Of a stretch of DNA of 64,000 nucleotides, positions 24,196 to 32,865 are shown piece by piece; within the stretch, counting starts at the first letter, position 1; every line of letters begins with the position of its first letter. The notes below the pieces were generated by a model. It was not told the origin of the DNA and made no database searches. It saw only the letters and a program-made list of their open reading frames with translations. Where the stretch lies: the NCBI GenBank assembly GCA_036560145.1, contig DATBRV010000020.1, positions 1 through 64,000 of the forward strand, given 5' to 3'. The position numbers and the translations under genes are program-made. Origin of the DNA: DATBRV01 sp036560145 (GTDB taxonomy: Bacteria; Myxococcota_A; UBA9160; SMWR01).

Positions 24196-25791
24196 TCAGC
24201 TGGTGGGCCCGCGCGAGCGCTTGCCGAGCTCGCCGGCGGGGTGCCGGGCGTGATAGTCGGCGCGGGTGAAGCCCTGAGCCTGCTCGAGCGCGCTGGAGAG
24301 GGCCGCCAGCACGAGCACCTCGGCGGCGACGCTCGCGCGCGGCGCGAGCCCGAGCTCCCCGCCCTCGCGCGCGACGCCGGCGTCGAGCACCACGTCCGCG
24401 GCGCCGGCCAGCCAGGAATCCGGGCGGCCGGTCACCGCGAGCAGACGCGCGCCCATCCGTCGGATCGCGTCCACGGCCGGCCTCAGCTCCGCCGTCTCGC
24501 CGCTGTTGCTGATCGCGATCACCACGTCGCCCGCGACGATCTGACCGGCGCCCCCGTGCACGACCTCGGTCGCGTGCAGGAAGGTGGCGGGCGTCCCGGT
24601 CGACGCGAGCAGCGAGGCCGCGTAGCGGGCGACATGCTCGGGCTTTCCGATCCCGGTCACGTGCACGCGCCCGCCTGCTTCGCCCGCCGCGCGAATCGCG
24701 CGGATCGCGTCGGCGAAGGCGCCGGGCCGCAGGCGGGCGCGCAGCCCGCCCAGCTCGGCGAGCGCGACGTCGAGCATCTCGAGCGCGGGATCCGCGCCCG
24801 ACCGCGCGGCCGCCGCGGGAGCCGCGAGCGAGAGCGGAGGACCGTCGTAGAGCTCGAGCACGCGCGCGCGGGCGCGCGCCGGATCGTCCGGAAAGGCTCC
24901 CAGCTTCTCGACGCAGGCCGCGCCGCAGGCGTTCGCGAGGCGCCCCGCGGCCTCCCAACCCAGGCCGTGGTGCAGGGCGACCAGCAGCCCACCCAGAAAA
25001 GCGTCGCCCGCGCCGGTGGTGTCCAGGGCCTTCACCTTGCGCGCCGGGACGAAGCCCTCGAAGCCCTGCGCGGCGATCGCACAACCAGACTCGCCATCCG
25101 TCACCACCACGGCCGCGCAACCGAAGCCGGCGCGCATGGCGCGCGCCATCGCGAGCGGATCGCTGCCGGCGGCCGGCACCAGCTCGCGCGCCGCCGCCTT
25201 CGCGGGCTTCAGCAGATCGGCGGAGCGCAGCAGCGCGTCGAGGGTCGCCGCGTCGCCGAGGCCGGGGATGGCCTCGGACGGCGGCACGTCGAGGTCGACC
25301 ACCGTCGCGATCCCGGCCGCGCGCGCGATCTCTAGCGCGGCGAGCGCGGCGGCCAGCGGAAGCTGCGAGACCTCGGTCGTCACGCGCGCGGCGCGGCGGA
25401 TGAAGGCCGCGTGCTGCGCGCGCACCTGCGCCGCGCTGGTCTCCGAGGTGGCGCCGGGCGCCATGTAGATGGCGCGGGCGCCGGCGTCGTCCACGAAGAT
25501 CTCGGCGAGCGAGGTGGCGGAGCCGTCGAGCACGAGCTGATGCTCGATCCCGAGCGCGTCCATCGCCGCGCGCAGGCAGCGGCCGGCCTCGTCGTCGGCC
25601 TGCTTGCCGAAGATGCCGGTGCGCAGTCCGAGAGCGGCCGCCCAACCCAGATGGTTGAGCACGACCCCGCCGACGTAGGCGCGCACCGGCCCCGCGCCCG
25701 CCACGTCCCGCAGGATCGCCTTCGCATCCGGCGGCAGGATCCGCGGCGTGCGGTGCACGCGGTCGACCACCATGCTGCCGATTCCCACCAC
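24196..25791 (-). CDS. PfkB-family sugar kinase fused to a KdsD-like SIS isomerase domain
   Basis: 531 residues if the GTG at 25791 is the start (VVGIGSMVVD); an ATG at 25773 and a TTG coupled to the upstream stop at 25888-25890 are alternatives. Residues 1-320 are a PfkB carbohydrate kinase: VVGIGS start, GIFGKQADDEAG, and the DTTGAGDAF anion hole with catalytic Asp263. Residues 335-531 are a SIS domain close to arabinose-5-phosphate isomerase KdsD/KpsF: VTGIGKPEHVARYAASLLASTGTP (split), ISNSGETAEL, AREGGELGLAPRAS and ARHPAGELGKR, keeping Lys383, Glu432, Glu476 and His517, which align with catalytic residues proposed for E. coli KdsD. The CBS pair of KdsD is absent. It ends an operon with a DapA-like aldolase and a receiver-XRE regulator. 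Confidence 0.82.
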   Translation of the reverse strand: MVGIGSMVVDRVHRTPRILPPDAKAILRDVAGAGPVRAYVGGVVLNHLGWAAALGLRTGIFGKQADDEAGRCLRAAMDALGIEHQLVLDGSATSLAEIFVDDAGARAIYMAPGATSETSAAQVRAQHAAFIRRAARVTTEVSQLPLAAALAALEIARAAGIATVVDLDVPPSEAIPGLGDAATLDALLRSADLLKPAKAAARELVPAAGSDPLAMARAMRAGFGCAAVVVTDGESGCAIAAQGFEGFVPARKVKALDTTGAGDAFLGGLLVALHHGLGWEAAGRLANACGAACVEKLGAFPDDPARARARVLELYDGPPLSLAAPAAAARSGADPALEMLDVALAELGGLRARLRPGAFADAIRAIRAAGEAGGRVHVTGIGKPEHVARYAASLLASTGTPATFLHATEVVHGGAGQIVAGDVVIAISNSGETAELRPAVDAIRRMGARLLAVTGRPDSWLAGAADVVLDAGVAREGGELGLAPRASVAAEVLVLAALSSALEQAQGFTRADYHARHPAGELGKRSRGPTS

Positions 25792-25805
25792 GTCGAGGGA
25801 GCGGT

Positions 25806-25874
25806 CTGAGTGAACTTCGCTCGCCTTCGGCAGGCCTGAGTGGACTTCGCTCGCCTGCGGCTCGCTGCGCGCGG
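25806..25874 (-). repeat. Interspersed short repeat, tandem copies 2 and 3
   Basis: Two head-to-tail copies of the same unit on the minus strand, 25836-25874 (full length) and 25806-25834 (partial), both with AGGCGAGCGAAGT followed by TCACTCAG or CCACTCAG. They fill the gap between the aldolase stop and the kinase-isomerase start, and one alternative start of the kinase would translate them. Confidence 0.7.
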
Positions 25875-25886
25875 ACTTGCGGGCGC

Positions 25887-27020
25887 TCAAAGGAGGTTTC
25901 CGTGCCGCGCCGCGCCGAGCTCCCCGAGCGGAAGCGTCACCCACGGCTCGCCGATCGTCTCCTGGGATCTCGCGCGCAGGGTCGCGAAGGCCTCGTCGAA
26001 GCGGCGGGCGGCGTCCGGCGCGAGCGCGGGCGTCCCGAGCGCGACGGCCGCGCTGCGGATCACGCCCTGGGCGAGCAGCGCCCGCTTGAGGCAAGCGATC
26101 AGATGCCGCTCGCCGGCCGCATTGGCGGCCGCCTGGAAGGCCTCGAGCAGGCTGCGTACCTGCTGCATGCGCTCGGCGTCGCCGGCGCGGCACACCTGCC
26201 AGGCGCGCGCCCATTCCCGGGGAAGCGCATTCGCCGGGCCGGCGACCACGCCGATCGGAAGGCCTCCCCGCAGCCGGTAGCGGTTCCAGTGCTCGCCGAT
26301 CGCGCCGAGCCAGCCGCTGCGCGGGCGGAACAGATCGAAGATCAGCATCGCGTTGCCGACGTAGATCCCGAACTCCCCGCGGTCGCGGAAGCCCGCGGCC
26401 GCCTGGGTGTAGTTGCCGAGCACGCGGCGCGACGCCGACACCTTGATGCCGCGCACGAAGTCGAGCCGCGAGAGCGCCTTCACCTGGCGCGTCCGGATGT
26501 GGGGGACCTTGGGATCGATGGCGATGTCGGCGTTGTCGTAGAGATACACCGGAATCCGTCGGTCCCGGGAGTCGAGCAGATCGGCCACGTCGCGCGCCAC
26601 GAAGCGCACCGGGTCTCCGATCCCCTGGATCGAGAGCGGCGCCAGCACCGCGGCGTCGGCGCCGTGCGCGATCGCGAAGTCGAGGTTCTCGAGCGTCTCG
26701 CGGGCGGTGGGGGCCGTCACGCCGGCCCAGGCCTCGACCCCGCGGCCGTGCCCCTGGCCCAGCCGGGAGTTGACCTTCGCCACCTCCTCGGCGCAGACCT
26801 GGAGCGCGTGCTGGCGCACGGCGTTGCGCACGCGGTTCCACTCGCCGGTGGTGCCGGCGGCGAAGATCACGTCGGCGCCGTGGCCGTCCTGGGTCACGAA
26901 GCGGACCAGGGCTCGCTGGTCCTCTTCGATCAGGCCGCCGTGCTCGTCGAGCACGCTCACCACGGGCACCGAGAGACCCGGTCGCGGGCGAGTCTCCTCG
27001 ATCGATCTCACGAAGCCCAA
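25887..27020 (-). CDS. DapA-family (class I) aldolase, not the biosynthetic DapA
   Basis: 377 residues, about 85 longer than DapA. The start is a TTG at 27018-27020, with TGAGG 5-6 nt upstream and 6 nt after the regulator stop; an in-frame GTG is 9 nt further in. DapA-family signatures: GTTGEW (56-61), a tyrosine-bearing VYLYDN (158-163), and the Schiff-base Lys193 in GIKVSAS. The lengthened C-terminal half (RPRSGWLGAIGEHWNRYRL...) is divergent. Members use pyruvate-type Schiff-base chemistry to cleave or form keto-deoxy sugar acids or related compounds. Location before a PfkB-SIS fusion suggests breakdown of a 3-deoxy-sugar acid, the aldehyde half being phosphorylated and isomerised; this is inference. 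Confidence 0.8.
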   Translation of the reverse strand: MGFVRSIEETRPRPGLSVPVVSVLDEHGGLIEEDQRALVRFVTQDGHGADVIFAAGTTGEWNRVRNAVRQHALQVCAEEVAKVNSRLGQGHGRGVEAWAGVTAPTARETLENLDFAIAHGADAAVLAPLSIQGIGDPVRFVARDVADLLDSRDRRIPVYLYDNADIAIDPKVPHIRTRQVKALSRLDFVRGIKVSASRRVLGNYTQAAAGFRDRGEFGIYVGNAMLIFDLFRPRSGWLGAIGEHWNRYRLRGGLPIGVVAGPANALPREWARAWQVCRAGDAERMQQVRSLLEAFQAAANAAGERHLIACLKRALLAQGVIRSAAVALGTPALAPDAARRFDEAFATLRARSQETIGEPWVTLPLGELGAARHGNLL

Positions 27021-27026
27021 GGTGCC

Positions 27027-27632
27027 TCAAATCGTTTCGAAGAAGTAGGTCATCTTCACCTGGAGCGCGGTCGCCAGCTTGTGCAGCGTCGACATCGATG
27101 CGGCGCTCTTGCCGAGCTCGATCTGCGAGATCAGGCTGACCGAGAGGCCGGTGCGATTGGCCAGTTGTTTGAGCGTGAGCTCGCCGGCCGTGCGCCGCTC
27201 GCGCAGACGCCGTCCCACCACCTGGTTGAGCCGGCTCTCGAGGTCGACGAGCAGGCCCTTCTCGCGGATCGCGGCGCTGATCACCGCGCGCAACTCTTCC
27301 ATTTCCAAGGGCTTTTCCAGGTAGTCGAAGGCCTGGATCTTGAGCGTGCGGACGGCCGCGGCGACCGTCGCATGGGCCGTCATGGCGACCACGCAGATGT
27401 CGGAATCCGCCCGGCGGATGCGCTCCAGCAGCTCGATCCCCAGATCCTCCGGCGGGGAGACGTCGAGCAGGACGAGCTGGAACCTGCCCTTCTTGATCTC
27501 CTCCACCACCTGGTCCGGGTCGGCGAGGGCGAAGGCCTGGTAGCCCTCCTCGCTGAGGAAGTCCTTCAGCTCGAGGTTGGTCGCTTCGTCGCGGTCCACC
27601 ACGAGCACGTTGAGACGCTGCTTGCTGGCCAT
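27027..27632 (-). CDS. Receiver-domain protein with C-terminal XRE-type helix-turn-helix
   Basis: 201 residues from the ATG at 27630-27632, chosen over an ATG 12 nt upstream because GGAGG lies 5 nt before it. Residues 6-120 are a CheY-like receiver: acidic patch VVDRDE (Asp13, Asp15), phosphorylatable Asp57 in LVLLDVSPPE, Thr85 in MTAHA, and Lys107 in YLEKP. Residues 138-195 are an XRE/Cro-like HTH (LTLKQLANRTGLSVSLISQIE). Response regulators usually carry OmpR, NarL or Fis-type outputs; a receiver joined to an XRE domain is uncommon. No histidine kinase is adjacent, so it is an orphan here. It is the first gene of the aldolase/kinase-isomerase operon and likely controls it. Confidence 0.88.
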   Translation of the reverse strand: MASKQRLNVLVVDRDEATNLELKDFLSEEGYQAFALADPDQVVEEIKKGRFQLVLLDVSPPEDLGIELLERIRRADSDICVVAMTAHATVAAAVRTLKIQAFDYLEKPLEMEELRAVISAAIREKGLLVDLESRLNQVVGRRLRERRTAGELTLKQLANRTGLSVSLISQIELGKSAASMSTLHKLATALQVKMTYFFETI

Positions 27633-27780
27633 GGCTGCCTCCATCGAGCGGTAAGCCCACGTTCGAAGTGCCCCGATTCGTTCGGGAAACCGCCGTGGGC
27701 CGGGTCGCTGGAGTGCTGTTCGGTATGCCTGGCGTTTTACATGAGCCCTGAATTGCAGCCCGCATCGAAATAGCAGCGGC

Positions 27781-28887
27781 TCAGCGGGTCTCCGGCGCCG
27801 CCTGCCAGACGAACTGGCAGCGCGTGACGCGCACCCCCGCCAGCTCTTCCAGGCCGATCCGGCGCACGTAGCAGGCGTGGGGCACGACCAGCGGACAGGC
27901 GATCAGCGCGAAGAGCGCCGAGAGGCCGAGCAGGGCCAGCTCGCGCCGCCTCTGCGCGGCGCACCAGACGCCGGCCGAGATCGCGACGGGGATCGCGAGC
28001 ACCGAGAGGCCGCGCAGGGGCGTCACCAGCGTGCGTAGGCCGAAGGGCGCCAGCCAGAAATTGGTCGCCCAGAGGGCCACCAGGGCGGCCGCGAAGCAGG
28101 CGAGCGGCTGCGAGCGGCGCCAGGTGGCGCGCGCGCCCGCCGCCGCCGCCAGCAGCGCCAGCGGGTTCGCCAGCGGCGCCAGCCAGGGCCAGCTCGCCGG
28201 CAGCAGATCCTCGGCCCGCGAGAGCGAGTAGCCGCCCTGCGCAAAGAGGAGTGCCTGCGCGAACGTGCAGCCCGCGCCGAGGTGGGCGAGCAGCAGGGGC
28301 AGGGCTCCGAGAGCGCCGACGGCGAGCGCGACCAGCGCGCGCGCGTCGCGCCGCGCGAGGGCCAGGATCCCGGCCGTCAGCCCGAAGAGCAGCGCCGCCG
28401 CCGTGTGTAACGCGAAGCAGGCCGCCAGCGCGGCCGCGAGGGCCGCGCGGCGTCCGCGCAGGAGAAAGCCCAGGCCGAAGAGCAGCAGCCCGTAGCCGGC
28501 GGCCTCCACGCGAGGCGTGCACCAGGAGAGCGAGAGCAGGAAGGGCGTCAGCGCGAAGATCGCGGTACAGGCGTCCGGCAGCGCCGCGGCCTTCTGGAAG
28601 CTCCGGAACCCCGCGATCAGGAGCAGCGCCGCGGCCAGCGCGAAGACCTTGGGATAGAGCGCGAGGCCGAGCGCGGGAGCCAGCGCCGCGCCGAGCCAGT
28701 GATAGCCGGGTGCGTATGGGTTGTAGAGCCCCGGGCTGCTGGCCACCGCCTGGATCAGGCGCAGGTGCGGGATCAGATCGGCGCCGCCCCAGAGACCCTC
28801 GCGTCCGAAGATGAGCAGCGCGTGCAGCAACACGGCCAGGCCGACGCAGGCCCAGGCGAGCCGCTCGCTCGAGAGCGCGAGCTTCAG
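27781..28887 (-). CDS. Polytopic membrane protein of unknown function
   Basis: About 368 residues with nine to eleven predicted membrane helices, mostly Ala/Leu. No ATG, GTG or TTG lies before the first helix after the upstream gene; the only fitting codon is a CTG at 28885-28887 that overlaps the upstream TGA as CTGA, so the start is tentative. An early loop (WGGADLIPHLRLIQAVASSPGLYNPYAPGYHWLG split over two loops) resembles the extracytoplasmic loop of GT-C-fold glycosyltransferases, with an acidic residue and a PxxPGYH pattern. The C terminus is cytoplasmic or periplasmic and short. It follows an exported protein gene and enolase in a coupled unit. A GT-C-like transferase is possible but unproven. 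Confidence 0.6.
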   Translation of the reverse strand: MKLALSSERLAWACVGLAVLLHALLIFGREGLWGGADLIPHLRLIQAVASSPGLYNPYAPGYHWLGAALAPALGLALYPKVFALAAALLLIAGFRSFQKAAALPDACTAIFALTPFLLSLSWCTPRVEAAGYGLLLFGLGFLLRGRRAALAAALAACFALHTAAALLFGLTAGILALARRDARALVALAVGALGALPLLLAHLGAGCTFAQALLFAQGGYSLSRAEDLLPASWPWLAPLANPLALLAAAAGARATWRRSQPLACFAAALVALWATNFWLAPFGLRTLVTPLRGLSVLAIPVAISAGVWCAAQRRRELALLGLSALFALIACPLVVPHACYVRRIGLEELAGVRVTRCQFVWQAAPETR

Positions 28888-29651
28888 GGCGAAGCCGGGG
28901 GCGGCCCCGGCGGGGTGACGAGCCAATCCGTGCTGAAGGACGCCGCGGGCGCGTTGGCGGCGGTCGCCTTCAGGATCTCGAGCCGCGCGGGGGTCTGGCC
29001 CGGGGCCTCGATCGAGATCCAGCGCGGCAGCCGCACGCCGCCGAAATCCTCGGAGGGGCCGAAACGAAAGCGCACGCCGTCGCCGCGGTCGATGCGCACC
29101 ACCTCGAAGCTCTCCATGTCGACCCAGAGCGACGGCTGCGCGGGCTCGACGCCGTCGGGCCCGCGCACCGCGCGGCCGCCCAGCACGTAGCAGTCGTGGT
29201 CGTCGCCGAGACCGAGCTCGGCCCGATCGGCGGCCACGCCGAAGCTGCCGAGCGCCGCCTGGAGCGCCGCGCCGGAAACCGCTTGGAGCACGAAGACCGG
29301 CGGCAGGAACGGACGCGGCTGATCGATCAGCTGACCGTCCCGGCTCGCGCCGTACTCGCTTCCCTGCACCAGATGGCGCTCGACGAAGCCGCGCGTGCTG
29401 CGCAGCTCGAGACGCGCGAGGCCCGTCGGATGCGTGGTGAGCACGCCCTGCGCGAGCGGCTCGCCCTCGCCGATCCTCAGCGACACGTCGATCCAGAGCG
29501 GCCCCGAGCGGCCCGCCGCGCGATTCGCGATCGCGACGGCATCGGCGATCCGCTGCGCGCTCGGGATCGCCGCGGCCGAAGTCGCCGCGGGCAGCACGAG
29601 CGCGAGCGCGGCGATCGCGAGAGAGAGCGCGCGCCGCCGGCGGGGACTCAC
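28884..29651 (-). CDS. Exported protein of unknown function
   Basis: 255 residues. The GTG at 29649-29651 overlaps the enolase stop as GTGA. The N terminus MSPRRRRALSLAIAALALVLPAATSAAA is a signal peptide with an Arg-rich n-region (no twin-arginine consensus). The mature part reads as mixed beta strands: LWIDVSLRIGEG, ARLELRSTRGFVERHLV, SLWVDMESFEVVRID, RFRFGPSEDFGGVRLPRWISIE. That pattern recalls the LolA/LppX-type half-barrel seen in lipoprotein carriers and DUF4292-type proteins, but similarity is only by feel. It is encoded between enolase and a polytopic membrane protein. No catalytic motif was found. Confidence 0.65.
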   Translation of the reverse strand: MSPRRRRALSLAIAALALVLPAATSAAAIPSAQRIADAVAIANRAAGRSGPLWIDVSLRIGEGEPLAQGVLTTHPTGLARLELRSTRGFVERHLVQGSEYGASRDGQLIDQPRPFLPPVFVLQAVSGAALQAALGSFGVAADRAELGLGDDHDCYVLGGRAVRGPDGVEPAQPSLWVDMESFEVVRIDRGDGVRFRFGPSEDFGGVRLPRWISIEAPGQTPARLEILKATAANAPAASFSTDWLVTPPGPPPASP

Positions 29652-30946
29652 CGGCGCGGGCTCGTCGAGAGCGTGCTGCGGCCCGCGTAACGGGCGCGGG
29701 TGCCGAGCTCGTCCTGGATGCGCAGCAGGCGGTTGTACTTGCAGACGCGGTCCGTGCGCGAGAGCGATCCGGTCTTGATCTGCCCGCAGCCGCTCCCGAC
29801 CGCGAGGTCGGCGATGGTGGTGTCCTCGGTCTCCCCGGAGCGGTGCGAGACCACCGACGCATAGCCGGCCTCGCGCGCGACACGGATCGCCTCGAGCGTC
29901 TCGGAGAGGGTTCCGATCTGGTTGAGCTTGATCAGGATGGCGTTGCCGACCCGCTTGCCGATCCCCTCGCGCAGGATCGCGGGGTTGGTGACGAAGAGGT
30001 CGTCGCCGACCAGCTGGAGGCGCTCGCCGAGCTTGCGCGTGAGCGAGGCCCAGCCGTCCCAGTCGCCCTCGGCGAGGCCGTCCTCGATCGAGAGCACCGG
30101 GTAGCGCGAGGCCCAGTCCTCCCAGAAGGCGATCAGCTCGTCCGAGCCGAGGCTGCGGCCGTCGAGCTGGTAGCGCCCACCCTCGTGGAACTCGCTCGCC
30201 GCCGGATCCAGCGCGATCGCGATCTGCTCGCCCGGTCGATAGCCGGCCTTCTCGATCGCCGCGAGGATCAGCTCGATCGCCTCCCGGTTGCTGGTGAGGT
30301 TGGGCGCGAAGCCGCCCTCGTCGCCCACCGCGGTCGAGTAGCCCTTGGTGTGGAGCACGCCCTTCAGGACGTGGAACACCTCGGCGCCCCAGCGCAGGGC
30401 TTCGCCGAAGCTCGGCGCGCCGACCGGAAACAGCATGAACTCCTGGAGGTCGACGCTGTTGTCGGCGTGGGCGCCCCCGTTGATCACGTTCATCATCGGC
30501 GCCGGCAGCAGCGTGGCGGCCTCGCCGCCGAGGAAGCGGTAGAGCGGGGTGCCGGTGGCGACCGCCGCCGCGCGGGCCGCCGCCAGCGAGACGCCCAGGA
30601 TCGCGTTCGCGCCAAGCCGTGACTTGGTGGGCGTGCCGTCCAGTGCGACCAGCGCCCGGTCGAGCGCGGCCTGCTCGACCAGCGTCCCGAGCGGACGCCC
30701 GACCGCCGCCTGGGCGAGCTCCCCATTCGCGTTCGCCACCGCGCGCAGCACGCCCTTGCCGGCGTACCGCTTGGCATCGCCGTCGCGCAGCTCGAGCGCT
30801 TCGCGCGAGCCGGTCGACGCCCCGGACGGGACCGCCGCGCTGCCGATCGCCCCGCTCGAGGTCCGGATCTCCACCTCGACGGTCGGATTGCCGCGGGAAT
30901 CCAGGATCTCCCGCGCCCGCACCCCTGCGATCGTCAGCTCGGACAC
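29648..30946 (-). CDS. eno: Enolase (2-phosphoglycerate to phosphoenolpyruvate)
   Basis: 432 residues, normal length. Signatures: AREILDSRGNPTVEVE (residues 11-26), the PSGASTGSREALELRD loop with metal-site Ser, GDEGGFAPN, the metal ligand Asp in ALDPAASEF, SIEDGLAEGD, GDDLFVTN, and the active-site LIKLNQIGTL and SHRSGETEDT blocks. It works in glycolysis and gluconeogenesis in the cytosol. It heads a unit whose next gene starts within its stop codon. A copy of the interspersed repeat lies about 40 nt upstream of its start. No other glycolytic gene is in the window. Confidence 0.98.
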   Translation of the reverse strand: MSELTIAGVRAREILDSRGNPTVEVEIRTSSGAIGSAAVPSGASTGSREALELRDGDAKRYAGKGVLRAVANANGELAQAAVGRPLGTLVEQAALDRALVALDGTPTKSRLGANAILGVSLAAARAAAVATGTPLYRFLGGEAATLLPAPMMNVINGGAHADNSVDLQEFMLFPVGAPSFGEALRWGAEVFHVLKGVLHTKGYSTAVGDEGGFAPNLTSNREAIELILAAIEKAGYRPGEQIAIALDPAASEFHEGGRYQLDGRSLGSDELIAFWEDWASRYPVLSIEDGLAEGDWDGWASLTRKLGERLQLVGDDLFVTNPAILREGIGKRVGNAILIKLNQIGTLSETLEAIRVAREAGYASVVSHRSGETEDTTIADLAVGSGCGQIKTGSLSRTDRVCKYNRLLRIQDELGTRARYAGRSTLSTSPRR

Positions 30947-30988
30947 TTTCTCCCCCTCAAATGCAGGCGGCTGAGACTAGCAAGTGGA

Positions 30989-31019
30989 GCGCGCAGCGAG
31001 CCGCAGGCGAGCGGAGTTC
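30989..31019. repeat. Interspersed short repeat, copy 4
   Basis: GCGCGCAGCGAGCC followed by GCAGGCGAGCGGAGTTC, the consensus with one change. It sits between the enolase start and the ABC ATPase stop, both on the minus strand. Confidence 0.7.
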
Positions 31020-31057
31020 GGGTGGCACGCGGCCGCCCGCGTGCCGGGACCCGAAAG

Positions 31058-31852
31058 CTAGCAACCCGTGGCTCGCTTCGGGACGACGTGGAGCGTGCCG
31101 TCCGCGGCGGTCAGGATCTCCGCCTCGACCTCGAAGGTCGCGCGCAGGTGCGCGGGGGTGAGCACCTCGCGCGGGGCGCCCACCGCGTGCAGCTCGCCCG
31201 CGCGCAGCAGCGCGATCCGGTCGCCGCTGCGCGCGGCGAGGCCGAGGTCGTGCGAGACGACCAGCGCGCTGCGGCCTTCCCGCGCCAGCTCGCGCACCAG
31301 CGCCGCGACGCTCACGCGGTGGCGCAAATCCAGGTGTGCGGTCGGCTCGTCGAGCAGGAGCACGCGCGGATCCTGCGCGAGGGCGCGCGCCAGCAGCACC
31401 AGCTGGCGCTCGCCTCCCGAGAGCTCGAGCACGGAGCGGTCGGCGAGCGCCTCGATGCCGACCCTCGCCATCGCCTCTCGCGCCCGCTCGAGGTCCGCGG
31501 GGGTCTCGAAGCCGAGGGGGCCGAGATGCGGCGAGCGGCCCATCAGCACCACCTCCCCCACCCGGAAGGGGAACGCGATCACCGCGTCCTGCGGCACCAC
31601 CGCCAGCACGCGGGCCAGCTCGCGGCGCGAGTAGGCGTCGAGCGGCCGCCCGAGCAGCGAGACCGAGCCCGCCGTCGGGCGCAGCACGCGCGAGGCGACA
31701 CGAAAGAGCGTCGTCTTGCCGGCGCCGTTCGGGCCGGCGAGCGTCAGCACCTCGCCGGCCGCGAGCGAGAGGGTCACCCCGCGCAGCACCTCGCGGGAGC
31801 CGGCGACCGCGCTGATCCCCTGGAAGGCGAGCACCGGCGGCTCCCCGCTCAC
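31058..31852 (-). CDS. ABC transporter ATP-binding protein, FecE/BtuD/HmuV type
   Basis: 264 residues; GTG start at 31850-31852 overlaps the permease stop as GTGA. Complete ABC ATPase motifs: Walker A GPNGAGKTT, Q-loop VPQD, signature LSGGERQ, Walker B VLLLDEP, D-loop and switch VVSHD. The VLMGRSPHLG stretch after the Q-loop is typical of iron-chelate, heme and cobalamin importers. It powers the permease and binding protein encoded just upstream. No cobalamin riboswitch precedes the cluster, so B12, heme or siderophore are equally possible substrates. Confidence 0.93.
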   Translation of the reverse strand: MSGEPPVLAFQGISAVAGSREVLRGVTLSLAAGEVLTLAGPNGAGKTTLFRVASRVLRPTAGSVSLLGRPLDAYSRRELARVLAVVPQDAVIAFPFRVGEVVLMGRSPHLGPLGFETPADLERAREAMARVGIEALADRSVLELSGGERQLVLLARALAQDPRVLLLDEPTAHLDLRHRVSVAALVRELAREGRSALVVSHDLGLAARSGDRIALLRAGELHAVGAPREVLTPAHLRATFEVEAEILTAADGTLHVVPKRATGC

Positions 31853-32865
31853 GGAGCGAAGATCCGCTGCTGGTGGCGGCGCAGCAGCCACAGGAAGACC
31901 GGCCCGCCGGCCAGCGAGGTGAGCGCGCCGACCGGCAGCTCGCGACCGCCGAGCAGGGTGCGCGCCGCGGTGTCGCACAGGAGCAGGAAGGCGCCGCCGG
32001 CGAGCGCGGCCGAGGGGATCAGCAGCCGGTGATCGGGGCCGATCAGCAGGCGCAGCAGATGCGGGATGATCAGGCCCACGAATCCGACCAGGCCAGCGAC
32101 CGAGACGGCGGCGCCCACCATCAGCGAGGCCGCCACCAGCAGCACGCGCTGCACCCGCGCGACGTCGACGCCCAGCTGCTGCGCCGCCTCCTCGCCGAGC
32201 GTCAGCAGGTTCAGGCTGCGCGCGAGCGGCAGTGCGCAGGCGAGGCCCGCGAGCAGGAAAAGCGCCACCCAACCCGCCACGTCGGCGCGCACGCTGGAGA
32301 GGCTTCCGATCAGCCACAGGAAGACGCCGGCTCCCTCGTTCATGCCGGCGAGCGAGGCCAGGAACACGATCCCCGCCGAGGCGAAGGCGTTGAAGACGAC
32401 CCCGGTCAGCAGCAGGCTGGTGGGCGAGGCCCGGCTCCCCGAGACGAGCCCGAGCAGCAGCGTGGTCGCCAGCGCGCCGGCGAAGGCCGCGGGCGGAACC
32501 GCGGCTTGCGAGAGCCCGACGGCGGACCCCAGCGAGAGCACGGCGATCCCGCCCAGCGCGGCGCCGCCCGAGACGCCCAGCACGAACGGATCCGCCAGCG
32601 GGTTGCGAAGCAGCGCCTGGAACAACACCCCGGAGACCGCCAGCGAGGCGCCGACCAGCAGCGAGAGCGCCACGCGCGGGAGCCGCACGCGCAGCACGAT
32701 GTCGGCCGCCGCCCCCTCGCGCTCCGGCGCCAGCAGCGCCGACACCACCTCGCTCGGCGAGAGGCTGCTCGGACCGGCGGCGAGCCCGACGATCGCCGAG
32801 CCGACGACCGCGAGCGAGAGCAGGACCAGCACGCCCGCGGCGCGGCGCGCCGTCAGCACCTTCAC
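31849..32865 (-). CDS. FecCD-family ABC transporter permease
   Basis: 338 residues; GTG start at 32863-32865 overlaps the binding-protein stop as GTGA. About ten membrane helices of the BtuC/FhuB/HmuU family with family motifs LRLPR-like (RVRLPRVALSLLVGASLAVSG), QALLRNPLADPFVLGVSGGAALG, the cytoplasmic coupling loop GEEAAQQLGVDV, and FVGLIIPHLLRLLIGPDHR. It forms a homodimeric inner-membrane channel for metal chelates with the adjacent ATPase. Confidence 0.94.
   Translation of the reverse strand: MKVLTARRAAGVLVLLSLAVVGSAIVGLAAGPSSLSPSEVVSALLAPEREGAAADIVLRVRLPRVALSLLVGASLAVSGVLFQALLRNPLADPFVLGVSGGAALGGIAVLSLGSAVGLSQAAVPPAAFAGALATTLLLGLVSGSRASPTSLLLTGVVFNAFASAGIVFLASLAGMNEGAGVFLWLIGSLSSVRADVAGWVALFLLAGLACALPLARSLNLLTLGEEAAQQLGVDVARVQRVLLVAASLMVGAAVSVAGLVGFVGLIIPHLLRLLIGPDHRLLIPSAALAGGAFLLLCDTAARTLLGGRELPVGALTSLAGGPVFLWLLRRHQQRIFAP

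Noticed and set aside
24196..27765. 1189-residue open frame over the kinase-isomerase region
   Set aside because: The part before 25791 overlaps the aldolase and regulator genes in a different frame and has no conserved motif.
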